Source: Poecilobothrus nobilitatus
Taxonomy: Eukaryota > Arthropoda > Insecta > Diptera > Dolichopodidae
Reading direction: 5' to 3'
DNA: 64,000 nt
Assembly (NCBI GenBank): GCA_947095535.1
Contig: OX352772.1
Coordinates: forward strand, 114,287,253 to 114,351,252
The notes under the pieces are model-generated. The model made no database searches. It saw only the letters and a list, made by a program, of their open reading frames with translations, and had not been told where the DNA came from. The translations under genes and the position numbers were made by a program. Of the stretch, positions 32,938 through 41,384 are shown in pieces; positions within the stretch are counted from its first letter, which is position 1; the number at the start of each line of letters is the position of its first letter.

Positions 32938-32979
32938 ATTTGTAACAATCAGTCTGTACTAAAGATTTAGGCATTAAAC

Positions 32980-33270
32980 ATGGATATATCACGAATCGGA
33001 TATAAATTGAATAATTTTCTAAATATATATGAAGATATTCTATTAGAAGAACATTATACTGAATTAAAAGATCATTTTAATTTTTTGGTGCAGTTCAAAA
33101 ATTCAGTGCAGTTGGAAACAAGAAATCATGGTATTCATTATACTATATGCCCATATGCGTCAGATTCATCTGATTCATACCCAGATACATGTCCATGTAT
33201 GTCAGCTGAACGAATAATGATAAGAATTGTGAAATTAATGAAATTATATGAGAGAATTAAAAATAAATAA
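32980..33270 (+). CDS. 96-aa protein, unknown function (unit 1)
   Basis: ATG 32980 to TAA 33268. Helical, with a central Cys-containing stretch ('HYTICPYASDSSDSYPDTCP', 'CMSAERIM') that has three cysteines close together, possibly metal-binding or disulphide-linked. No family recognised. It lies between the fibre-like and PP1-docking genes on the same strand; identical in unit 2 apart from a silent change. Confidence 0.5.
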   Translation: MDISRIGYKLNNFLNIYEDILLEEHYTELKDHFNFLVQFKNSVQLETRNHGIHYTICPYASDSSDSYPDTCPCMSAERIMIRIVKLMKLYERIKNK

Positions 33271-33344
33271 AACTATTTAAATTAAAAAAAAATATAAATA
33301 AGCATTATAATTATTGTTTTATATTTAAAATTAGTCAGAGTGAG

Positions 33345-33584
33345 GTGGTTGATTTATTTGAATGGCTTAACATTTTGGATTCCTCTGAAGAGAGTGATGT
33401 AGAGAAGGAGGAGGAGGAAGTGAAAGACGATGGCCAAAAGCTGATGAAAAGAGTTCGTTTTGATTTAAAACCTCAAATCCATATATTGTACACATGGAAC
33501 TCTGCGCATAAATTAGCTCGACAAAAATATTGGGAGATTATAGCTCTAGATCGAGTAAGATTTATATATATGTTTCTTGAATAA
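33345..33584 (+). pseudogene. PP1-docking GADD34/PPP1R15-like protein, truncated by the duplication (unit 1)
   Basis: Same gene as 38374-38724 up to residue 73, then the duplication breakpoint replaces its C-terminus with six codons of antisense penton sequence and a stop. It keeps the RVRF motif and the W-E...LDR-x-RF start of the second motif but lacks the following 40 residues. No ATG at the first open codon (GTG 33345); the first in-frame ATG is at 33444, directly before the RVRF motif. Confidence 0.6.
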
Positions 33585-34044
33585 TGTTGCATTCAACTCG
33601 TATAATATTAATTTTGTTTATATCAACAGGAAGATCTGAAATATTCCACTTATTTGGTTTTAATCTTCTTTTACTAAAACCTAACAATCCACCAATAGTG
33701 TCTTCTCGTTCAAAATCAATCTCTTCATCGGAAAAAATTTCACAATTTAATGTATTATTGTTAGCTTTTATATAGAGTTTCCGTTTTTCAGTTTTTGTAT
33801 TTGTAATTTCTAGTTTCTTCTTAACAAAATCTTCGATATCTTCAATTTCATAGGAGCCTGTTGGAAGAATGATGCTTTTATCCCCAATAAGAAATCTATT
33901 ATTTCCTTCATCTACATTCGGTATAGAATTGTATGTCTGAAAATCAACTAATGCACAAACATACTCCCCTTCTAAATCTATGGGTGGAAAATATTCTGCT
34001 GTTAGTACATAAATTTTACCATTTAAGGTAAACGTTAAAGACAT
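33562..34044 (-). pseudogene. mCP: Penton / minor capsid protein, 3'-truncated (unit 2)
   Basis: Starts at ATG 34044 and matches the intact penton gene (28404-29015) until the duplication junction at 33566, losing about the last 40 residues including the 'GPGYKI...LIYLPV' strand. Probably cannot form a vertex capsomer. Confidence 0.85.
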
Positions 34045-34373
34045 GGTTGCTCTTAACCAATTAAACAATTATTGAAACGTATTATCTTTTATATAACCAT
34101 TATCATAATTTATTATAAATTAAATTACCTACACATATATATACAATTTATGATGAAAATTCAATTTTAATTTCAATAACCTTAAATTTCATTTAAAAAT
34201 CATATGATTTTTATCAAGAAAATAAAAAACAAACCTTGAACTTAAAATTTGAATTGCATAATAATAAAAACTATGATTCTACTCAATATCTCTATTGAAA
34301 GAAAACAAAAATAGCCTTGAATTTACTTTTTTGTCACGCTTAAAAAGAAAAAAAAAAAGTGATATATTTCTTA

Positions 34374-34763
34374 TTAATTTTTTATTTTGTTTTTTTTGTT
34401 TTGCTTATAAAAAATAGTACTAGATAAGAAAGTAAAACATAAATGACCACAATTGTATGTATTAAATTTTTGATATTTATAATAATTATATGAAAGCTTA
34501 TTTCCTAAATATTTTACAATTTCATTTGGTGGTTTTAAATTTCCAAAGCTATAAAAATATTTTATATCATTTAAATTCTTATAATATGCTACCCAATGAG
34601 TTCCATCTCCGATTGAGTTATCTAAATTGACGATTCCACATTCACATTTCCAAGGTTTAGTTTTAGGAAGATCGTCTCTCATTAAAACTCCACGAAAATA
34701 TTTCAAGTATTTGGTTCCAAAATTATTTAAATCAATATTGGTTAAAGCCCGTTTGGGTAGCAA
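34374..34763 (-). CDS. PRO: Adenain-like cysteine protease (unit 2)
   Basis: Copy of 29345-29734 with F-to-L and N-to-S type changes ('FRGVLMRDD', 'FLSSTIFY'). Catalytic His ('GTHWVAYY') and Cys ('NCGHLC') are retained. As in unit 1, no ATG is present at the expected start (TTG 34763), so the missing start codon predates the duplication or is genuine. Confidence 0.85.
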   Translation of the reverse strand: MLPKRALTNIDLNNFGTKYLKYFRGVLMRDDLPKTKPWKCECGIVNLDNSIGDGTHWVAYYKNLNDIKYFYSFGNLKPPNEIVKYLGNKLSYNYYKYQKFNTYNCGHLCFTFLSSTIFYKQNKKNKIKN

Positions 34764-34765
34764 AC

Positions 34766-35571
34766 TTAGCGGTTTTTTGATTTCAGAAATAATCCAAGTC
34801 CCTGTTTATATGGTTTTAAATATAAACCCCTTCCTCTTAGAGCAATAGCTTCCATTGTTTTATTATGACGTTCACTTTCATTTAACTGCACCTTAGCATT
34901 TTTAGCATCATTAACAGCTTTAGTTATACCAGCAGCACCACCTGCAAGAGCTCCGATAGCTGACAAACCTGCGAATGTTGGAATTAATGGTAGAATGCCA
35001 CAGTTTTAGGAACAAAAATAATGCGTGGTATTTTAATTGATTTTCTATTTTTGCTTATATTTCTAGCAGCTTTCAGCGCAATTTTGATAGCGTCATTTTG
35101 CTTATTAGGTTTATACCCTTTAATAGCTATTCTAGCTTCTTGAATGACTCTTCTTAAGGGTTGCTTTTTCGGTGCTTTCTTTGCTTCCTTCTTGCAACCC
35201 ATACCAAGTCTAATTTTTGTTTTCATTGCGTTTGTAACAAGAAATCCGTTTGCTTTTTCACTTAAAGTTGAATCACGCGATTTAACTCTTTGCCAAGCTT
35301 TCTCAGCTAATATTTTATCAGCTATATGACGATCAGAAATATTACTATGTTTAGAATATGCAATATCGTGTTCACGACATGCATCATCTAATTGGTTTAT
35401 TCCTTTATCCCGACGTTCTAGACGTTTTTTAAGTTTTGTTCCTGGTCCACAATAATTATATCCAGGTAGATGTGCTTCAAATGGTAATTTATTAATTATG
35501 GAATTTAATACACCACCTTTCTTTTTGATTTCTGATTTACAACTGATTGCATTTCTCTTGTAACTGATCAT
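34766..35571 (-). pseudogene. PLA2-like virion protein with hydrophobic C-terminal domain (unit 2)
   Basis: Copy of 29737-30542. It has the same frame break near 34999, so the hydrophobic 'LSAIGALAGGAAGITKAV' part (34766-34966) is in another frame than the PLA2 domain (34984-35571). The Ca loop and His-Asp pair are intact. Residue differences from unit 1 lie mostly in the Gly/Ala segment (GG versus GV). Confidence 0.8.
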
Positions 35572-35662
35572 ATTTAATCTTATATCGGTGACAGTTCAAT
35601 ATGGATTGTTTTGATTAAGACATATAAATATAGTTTTATATGAAATTGATTTAGTTGCTAAA

Positions 35663-36352
35663 ATGAAGTTTATCAAAAAAGGTGAAACAATAAAGATTAT
35701 GAATTTTGATGAGAAATGTAATATTATTAAAGAGTATAAGAAACACGGAGAAATACTACCAAACAGTATTCGAGGATTAATTGTTGGACCATCTAATTGT
35801 GGTAAAACAAATGTCATGTTAAGCATGTTATTAGATCCAAAAGGTCTTAAATTTCAAAATATATACATTTATTCGAAATCATTACACCAGCCGAAGTATC
35901 AGTATTTTAAAAAAATTATAAAACCTATTAAAGGAATGGGATATAATGAATTTTCAAATAATTCAGATGTAGTTAAACCATCAGAATCCCAGCCTAATTC
36001 AATATTCATATTTGATGATGTTGCATGTGATAAACAAGATAAAGTGAGGGAATATTTTTGTATGGGACGGCATCAAAACGTCGAGAGTTTCTATTTATGT
36101 CAATCATATACTCGAATTCCTAAACATTTAATAAGAGATAATGCAAATTTTATAATTTTATTTAAGCAAGATGATTTAAATTTAAAGCATATCTATAATG
36201 ATCATGTTAATGCAGATATGTCCTTTAAGCAATTTAAAGATATATGCACACATTGTTGGCGAAATAGCTATGGATTTTTACTTATTGATAAAGATAGAGC
36301 TTTAAATAATGGTCGCTATAAAAGAAATTTTGAAGAATGTGTTCAATTATAA
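35663..36352 (+). CDS. ATP: A32-like packaging ATPase (unit 2)
   Basis: Copy of 30634-31323; Walker A 'GPSNCGKTN' and Walker B 'IFIFDDVA' intact; differs by Asp in place of Gly in 'FKQDDLNLKH'. The Asp form may be the ancestral one. Confidence 0.9.
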   Translation: MKFIKKGETIKIMNFDEKCNIIKEYKKHGEILPNSIRGLIVGPSNCGKTNVMLSMLLDPKGLKFQNIYIYSKSLHQPKYQYFKKIIKPIKGMGYNEFSNNSDVVKPSESQPNSIFIFDDVACDKQDKVREYFCMGRHQNVESFYLCQSYTRIPKHLIRDNANFIILFKQDDLNLKHIYNDHVNADMSFKQFKDICTHCWRNSYGFLLIDKDRALNNGRYKRNFEECVQL

Positions 36353-36499
36353 ACATATATAATATACCGTTCACAACAACAACAGATCAGATCAATAACA
36401 GCAGCATATCAGATCAGGAACAACAACAGATCAGATCAGACCAGTTTCGATTCAATACAGATCAGGTCAGATCAGTTGCAGTTCAATAGCAGTTCAATC
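36353..36499 (+). repeat. CAACA/CAGATCAGATC-rich leader (unit 2)
   Basis: Same as 31324-31470 with one substitution (CAATAACAG). Precedes the ATG at 36500. Confidence 0.6.
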
Positions 36500-37444
36500 A
36501 TGAATAAAACCTTTAATGAAAAAGTCTTAAAAGACATAATTAAAACGAGAAAAAATTTGCAAAGGAAATATAAAACATTAAAAACTGGAAAAATAGCAGA
36601 GGAGCAATATTTGGAGGAAACATTTAAGCCAATTGTAGAGCCAATTAAAAAATTAACTAATATTGTGAAAAAGCAGGAAGTGAAACCGGAAGATGAATCC
36701 AAAACTACTGATAATGATAAAATTAGTATAACATTATTCATGCAAAAAACGGAAACACCAAAGAAAAAGAAATCAGATTTTGAAAGTTTTAAGACATCAA
36801 CACCTAACACTACTACATTTTCAACTTCTAAATTGACTGCCGATTCATCATCATCATCATCATCACCTTTATACAGCTATAATAAATCAGAAATTGATAA
36901 GAGTTATGGACCATATCTTGACCTAAAATCGAACATAAGAAAATTAGGTAATTCAACGTTTAGTATTAATGAAAATAATCATAACATAATTATTAATGGT
37001 GAGACCTTTGAGGGAACTGAAGGTTTGCATAACCTTATATTTAAAAAGAAACCAGTGAATTATACTGAAAATGATTTAAAACAGTATCAAAGGATTTTGG
37101 AAAAAACTAATGCTCATAGGAGAAATTATGATTCATTGGAACAAATTAAAGGAAATAAGGGTTATAAATATCAAAATATTATAAAACACCTGTATAAATA
37201 TGAATATAATACGAGAACTAAAAAAGGAAATTCTTATTCTAATAAAAATTTATTAGCATTGCCACACTCTTCTAATATGTTATATTCAAACCGCCCGATT
37301 CAATATACTTATTGGGATGACCCTAATGAATTAGTTGATAGATTGGAGCTTTTGATTGCATCAGAAATGTCTGGTAACAATAATCATCATAATGAAATCA
37401 ATTCCATTATTGAAGAACTCAGAGAAGCTAATATAATTGAGTAA
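36500..37444 (+). CDS. Conserved Polinton protein of unknown function (unit 2, full length)
   Basis: ATG 36500 to TAA 37442, 314 codons, intact; the unit 1 equivalent has a nonsense stop. Lys-rich coiled N-terminus, Ser tract (six consecutive TCA codons near 36847-36864), conserved core 'YGPYLDLKSNIRKLGNSTFS' through 'GTEGLHNLIFKKKPVNYT', and C-terminal 'LVDRLELLIASEMSGN' with 'INSIIEELREANII'. Recurrent in arthropod Polintons near the ATPase; role unknown, presumed virion-related. Confidence 0.75.
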   Translation: MNKTFNEKVLKDIIKTRKNLQRKYKTLKTGKIAEEQYLEETFKPIVEPIKKLTNIVKKQEVKPEDESKTTDNDKISITLFMQKTETPKKKKSDFESFKTSTPNTTTFSTSKLTADSSSSSSSPLYSYNKSEIDKSYGPYLDLKSNIRKLGNSTFSINENNHNIIINGETFEGTEGLHNLIFKKKPVNYTENDLKQYQRILEKTNAHRRNYDSLEQIKGNKGYKYQNIIKHLYKYEYNTRTKKGNSYSNKNLLALPHSSNMLYSNRPIQYTYWDDPNELVDRLELLIASEMSGNNNHHNEINSIIEELREANIIE

Positions 37445-37468
37445 TAAATATTTTAAAGTAACACTTAC

Positions 37469-37966
37469 ATGATGACAATTGACAAATTTGGTCATACTCG
37501 AGCTCAACCATATAAAAATAAACCGTTAAACAGCCATATAATAAGTTTTCCTTTAACTTCAGAAGGAAATTATGATCTTCAAAATAAGCAATTCGCAAAT
37601 GTTAGAACACCCATTAATCCAACAGATGTTGTAACAAAAAGTTATATTGATAATCAATTCGATATTCATGATGAAAGTATAACAAATCTTTTTATAGATT
37701 TTCAAAGAGAAAATGCTGACTGGGTAAATACACAACTTTCAGATGCAAATGAAACCATAAAACAATATACTGAAAATGAAATTAGCAAATTAGATGATAA
37801 ATTAAAAACTTTTATTGAAGAAAAAATTGAAAGACATAATTCGTTTATCTGGAGCAGCATGGAAAAGGAAATTAAAAATGCTATGCATTTCGTAGATACG
37901 AATGCTGCAGAAATTCTTAAAAACTTTGAACTTCGAATAAAACTTTTGGAAACAAATAGTAAATAA
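37469..37966 (+). CDS. Fibre-like coiled-coil protein (unit 2)
   Basis: Identical protein to 32440-32937. Anchoring-like 'NVRTPINPTDVVTKSYIDNQ' segment then a long coiled coil. Conservation of both copies gives no hint of selection because the duplication is recent. Confidence 0.55.
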   Translation: MMTIDKFGHTRAQPYKNKPLNSHIISFPLTSEGNYDLQNKQFANVRTPINPTDVVTKSYIDNQFDIHDESITNLFIDFQRENADWVNTQLSDANETIKQYTENEISKLDDKLKTFIEEKIERHNSFIWSSMEKEIKNAMHFVDTNAAEILKNFELRIKLLETNSK

Positions 37967-38008
37967 ATTTGTAACAATCAGTCTGTACTAAAGATTTAGG
38001 CATTAAAC

Positions 38009-38299
38009 ATGGATATATCACGAATCGGATATAAATTGAATAATTTTCTAAATATATATGAAGATATTCTATTAGAAGAACATTATACTGAATTAAAAGA
38101 TCATTTTAATTTTTTGGTGCAGTTCAAAAATTCAGTGCAGTTGGAAACAAGAAATCATGGTATTCATTATACTATATGCCCATATGCGTCAGATTCATCT
38201 GATTCATACCCAGATACATGTCCATGTATGTCGGCTGAACGAATAATGATAAGAATTGTGAAATTAATGAAATTATATGAGAGAATTAAAAATAAATAA
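38009..38299 (+). CDS. 96-aa protein, unknown function (unit 2)
   Basis: Identical protein to 32980-33270; short Cys cluster (C-P-Y...C-P-C) near the C-terminal third and helical ends. It lies about 75 bases before the PP1-docking gene on the same strand. No family recognised. Confidence 0.5.
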   Translation: MDISRIGYKLNNFLNIYEDILLEEHYTELKDHFNFLVQFKNSVQLETRNHGIHYTICPYASDSSDSYPDTCPCMSAERIMIRIVKLMKLYERIKNK

Positions 38300-38373
38300 A
38301 ACTATTTAAATTAAAAAAAAAAATAAATAAGCATTATAATTATTGTTTTATATTTAAAATTAGTCAGAGTGAG

Positions 38374-38724
38374 GTGGTTGATTTATTTGAATGGCTTAAC
38401 ATTTTGGATTCCTCTGAAGAGAGTGATGTAGAGAAGGAGGAGGAGGAAGTGAAAGACGATGGCCAAAAGCTGATGAAAAGAGTTCGTTTTGATTTAAAAC
38501 CTCAAATCCATATATTGTACACATGGAACTCTGCGCATAAATTAGCTCGACAAAAATATTGGGAGATTATAGCTCTAGATCGAGTAAGATTTAATAAAAG
38601 AATTGAAAATACTGATAACCTTATCTCTAAAGTTTTAAATAAAAACCATCGTCAGCATATTTTTAATGACAGATTTTCTAATTACAACCTCATAACAGAA
38701 ATAAAACTAGATCATTCATCATGA
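38374..38724 (+). CDS. Putative PP1-recruiting protein, GADD34/PPP1R15-like
   Basis: 116 open codons from GTG 38374 to TGA 38722; first in-frame ATG at 38473. Residues 12-30 are very acidic (SSEESDVEKEEEEVKDD). An RVRF motif at 36-39 matches the R/K-V-x-F docking site for protein phosphatase 1. About 20 residues later comes 'LARQKYWEIIALDRVRFNKR' (57-76), then 'IENTDNLISK' and 'HRQHIFNDRF'. The same order (acidic stretch, RVxF, then W-E-x(3)-x-D-R-x-RF-x-KRI helix) defines the GADD34/PPP1R15 C-terminal domain and its viral relatives, which bring PP1 to phosphorylated eIF2alpha and reopen translation during stress or antiviral response. Inferred role: host translation control by the element. 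It overlaps the integrase start by four bases (ATGA). If only the ATG form is made, the acidic part is lost. Confidence 0.6.
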   Translation: MVDLFEWLNILDSSEESDVEKEEEEVKDDGQKLMKRVRFDLKPQIHILYTWNSAHKLARQKYWEIIALDRVRFNKRIENTDNLISKVLNKNHRQHIFNDRFSNYNLITEIKLDHSS

Positions 38725-39606
38725 CTAAGAGAGAGGTTGTTGAAGAATTACATAAGCCAGCTCGAAAAAAATTTAAAAGTCGTAGAGTAATTATCAAAGG
38801 TTATGATGATCTCTGGCAAGCAGATTTGGTAGAAATGGGTTTATATGCTAAAGAAAATAAAACATTTCGATTCTTACTAACCGTAATCGATACCTTTTCG
38901 AAATATGCCTGGGCTATTCCAATCAATCAATCAATTTTCACAAAATTTAACAGATATCCAAAAAATCTTCAGACTGATGATGGAAAAGAATTCTTCAACA
39001 TAACTTTTAAAAATTTAATGAGAAATTATAAAATCAATCATTACTCAACTTTTAGCTCATTAAAAGCATCTATTGTAGAGCGCTTTAATCGTACTTTAAA
39101 AGAAAAAATGTGGAAAGAATTCAGCTTTAATGGAAATTACAAATGGATAGGCATAATTGAAAGTTTAGTTCATCAATATAATCACAAAAAACATCGCACA
39201 ATTGGAAGATCTCCATCAGATATAAATGAAAAAAATGCTAATGAGCTGCTGTCAAGTGTTTATAATCATATAAAAATTTCACCACCGGCTAAATTCAAAA
39301 TTGGTGACTCAGTTCGGATAAGCAAGTTTAAACATGTTTTTGAAAAAGGTTATACACCCAATTGGACAACTGAAATATTTAAGATAAGGAAAGTGCAAAT
39401 TACTAATCCCGTAACATATTTGCTAGAAGATTATCAACACAATCCAATAGAAGGAAGCTTTTATGAAGCAGAACTATTAAAAACAAAATTAAGGTATTTA
39501 CTTAATTGAAAAAATATTAAAATATAAGGATGATAAAGCTTTTGTTAAATGGCTTGGGTTTCCTTCAAGTCATAATTCATGGATAAATAAAACAGATTTA
39601 ATTTAA
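38721..39606 (+). pseudogene. INT: Polinton retroviral-type integrase with C-terminal chromodomain-like tail
   Basis: ATG 38721. N-terminal 'LHKPARKKFKSRRVIIKGYD', then the DDE core: D in 'LWQADLVEMG' (residue ~35), D in 'NLQTDDGKEFF' (~90) and E in 'ASIVERFNRTLKEKMW' (~126), with the second and third acidic residues about 35 apart as in retroviral integrases. Next come 'YNHKKHRTIGRSPSDI' and 'FKIGDSVRISKFKHVFEKGY'. A 1-base shift near 39497 moves a chromodomain-like end ('VKWLGFPSSHNSWI', stop 39604) out of frame. A gap of roughly 20 residues seems missing after 'AWAIPINQ', before 'KFNRYPKN'. No HHCC zinc finger is seen at the N-terminus. Confidence 0.88.
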
Positions 39607-39637
39607 AAAAAATTCATTTTATTTATATAAAAAATAT

Positions 39638-40261
39638 TTAATATATATCCATATTATATGTTTGCTTAATATTACGTAAATCAATTAAAGTATTCTGTGA
39701 TTTGTACAGAGTATCATAAATCGTATATTTTTCCAATTCTCCATTACTTAAAATTCTATTAGAAGCAATTTCCATATATTCCAAACATTCAATTTTTAAC
39801 GAGTGTTGCTTAAATTTTGCATCATATGAACAACGAACTTTTATTTCTTCATTTTCAGCATATTCTAAACGAAAATGTCTATAAAAAACGTTTTCACTTT
39901 CTATGATACCACCAATACTTCTTTCCTTTAACAAAAGATCTTTTCTAAATGCTTCAATTGCTTGCTCTGCTGTTATATATTGTGGAATTGAATCAGCTTT
40001 CATAATTTGATCATCAGCAATAAGTTTTTCAGTTATACCCTCAAATGTTATTGGAGTGGTTATTGTTGTTGTTGTTGGAATTTCAGATGAAAGTACATGT
40101 TTTAACAATTTTACAGATAAATTTATTTGAATAGTTTCATTATTTGGAAGTATAACATTGAAATTTGCGCTTCCATAAGCTGACTGATCTAGTCTTATAT
40201 TAGGAGTAGGTGCTGAATAGATTCCAATGGTTAATAAACTCAACAAAATAAATAATTTCAT
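39638..40261 (-). CDS. Predicted secreted protein near right TIR
   Basis: ATG 40261 (an upstream in-frame ATG at 40315 would add 18 hydrophobic residues). 207 codons, intact. Residues 1-17 are a clear signal peptide (MKLFILLSLLTIGIYSA, cleavage likely before PTPN). The mature part has an N-glycosylation sequon (NET), a Thr-rich linker ('TTTTITTPITFEG'), a 'TAEQAIEAFRKDLLL' helix and a C-terminal 'YDTLYKSQNTLIDLRNIKQT' segment; Cys are few (two). No family recognised. Convergent with integrase, 31 bp away. An ORF with a signal peptide is unusual among Polinton core genes, so it is probably accessory cargo. Confidence 0.6.
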   Translation of the reverse strand: MKLFILLSLLTIGIYSAPTPNIRLDQSAYGSANFNVILPNNETIQINLSVKLLKHVLSSEIPTTTTITTPITFEGITEKLIADDQIMKADSIPQYITAEQAIEAFRKDLLLKERSIGGIIESENVFYRHFRLEYAENEEIKVRCSYDAKFKQHSLKIECLEYMEIASNRILSNGELEKYTIYDTLYKSQNTLIDLRNIKQTYNMDIY

Positions 40262-40415
40262 AATGCTTGTAAAAATTAATATGTAAATACAATAATGATG
40301 ATGCAGAATTAACACTTCACTCTACGAAAGTTAAATTTGAAATGTCTTTAAAATACTTTCATTTCTAGTAATATGTACAACCAAATAAATTTTTTCAATT
40401 TTTTTTGTTGTTCTT

Positions 40416-41149
40416 TTACTTTCTAGAACTTTCTTTATCATGTAAAAATTTTACTTGACTTATGATAGTGCAAACGTACAAAAACAATGGTAAATAGCGA
40501 TCTCTTCCATCTGAAAAAGCTTCCATAAAATCTAAATACTCATCTTTTAGTTTTTCAAGTAATATTCTAAACTTAGTTAAAATGTCACCAACTTTTGATA
40601 TATTATTTTTTTCATTATACATGTTTTCTATTGATGATATATATAAAATTCCGTCAGCAATTCGTTTTCTTATCATTGACTTTTTTGACTCATTTTGATT
40701 CTCTTCATATTCATTAAATGTAGAAGACATTGACTCAATGTGTTGTTTGAGATTCTTACCGAAATCATTTGGTAATATGCTTAAAATATTTTTCTCTATC
40801 ATCTCCCAATCTTCTTCCTCTGCAAATGGGCAATCAGCATCAAACTTATTTGGTATTTGAGGCTTTTTGTTATTTTGTGGGTTTCTTATTGCTCCAATAA
40901 TACAAATATCTCCTCCATATACTTCAATTTTTATATGTTGCCAATCAAAATGCGGTATAGCATTAACTTGCCAGTTGATGACTCACCGTTTCTAATTTTA
41001 AATACACAAACTCTTTGTCCCTGTTCTGGAGTTACGTATATCTCCAAAAAATCATGAAATATTTTCCAATTAATTATTTGTATTGATTTCCATTTGTGTC
41101 CACAAATACAATATTTATACCCATGTGCAATTATATCACACCAAAACAT
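40416..41149 (-). pseudogene. Unknown Polinton gene next to right TIR, one frameshift
   Basis: ATG 41149 opens 'MFWCDIIAHGYKYCICGHKW', a Cys/His-rich start (C4, C16, C18, H20), then 'DFLEIYVTPEQGQRVCVFKI'. Near 40970 the frame shifts by one base and continues with 'IPHFDWQHIKIEVYGGDICI', 'IPNKFDADCPFAEEEDWE', and a helical C-terminal half ('KSMIRKRIADGILYISSIEN') to TAG 40416; about 245 codons altogether. Not recognised. The mixed beta N-terminus and alpha C-terminus with a hydrophobic stretch 'YLPLFLYVCTIIS' near the end are all that can be said. Confidence 0.45.
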
Positions 41150-41384
41150 TATGATGTCTATCCTTACTAATCTTGTTGTGTAATGATGATCTTAATCTTA
41201 CAAATACCCCTTTTAACCAACAAATTTTTAACAGTCTTTAGAAAAATCACATTTTGTTTTTGCTCTTTTTCTTTTTATTTCTTCAATATAAAAATTTGAA
41301 CATTTTTTATATCAACAATTATTCAATAACTCATCGAAATTCCCTGACGTCATTATTCATTTCTTCCTATATTTCTTTTTTTTA

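Larger units (their letters stand above)
28537..33565. repeat. Tandem duplication, unit 1 (5,029 bp)
   Basis: Matches 33566-38594 with a constant offset of 5,029. By eye about 15 single-base differences, including T at 32174-equivalent sites giving a stop only in unit 1. Left of 28537 and right of 38594 the homology stops; the junction at 33565/33566 joins the middle of the pre-integrase gene to the middle of the penton gene, with essentially no microhomology and at most one extra base. Confidence 0.95.
33566..38594. repeat. Tandem duplication, unit 2 (5,029 bp)
   Basis: Second copy of the block. It has the truncated penton on its left edge and runs into the full-length pre-integrase gene and integrase on its right, so between the two units every gene except penton's C-terminus and the pre-integrase C-terminus exists twice. 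Confidence 0.95.
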
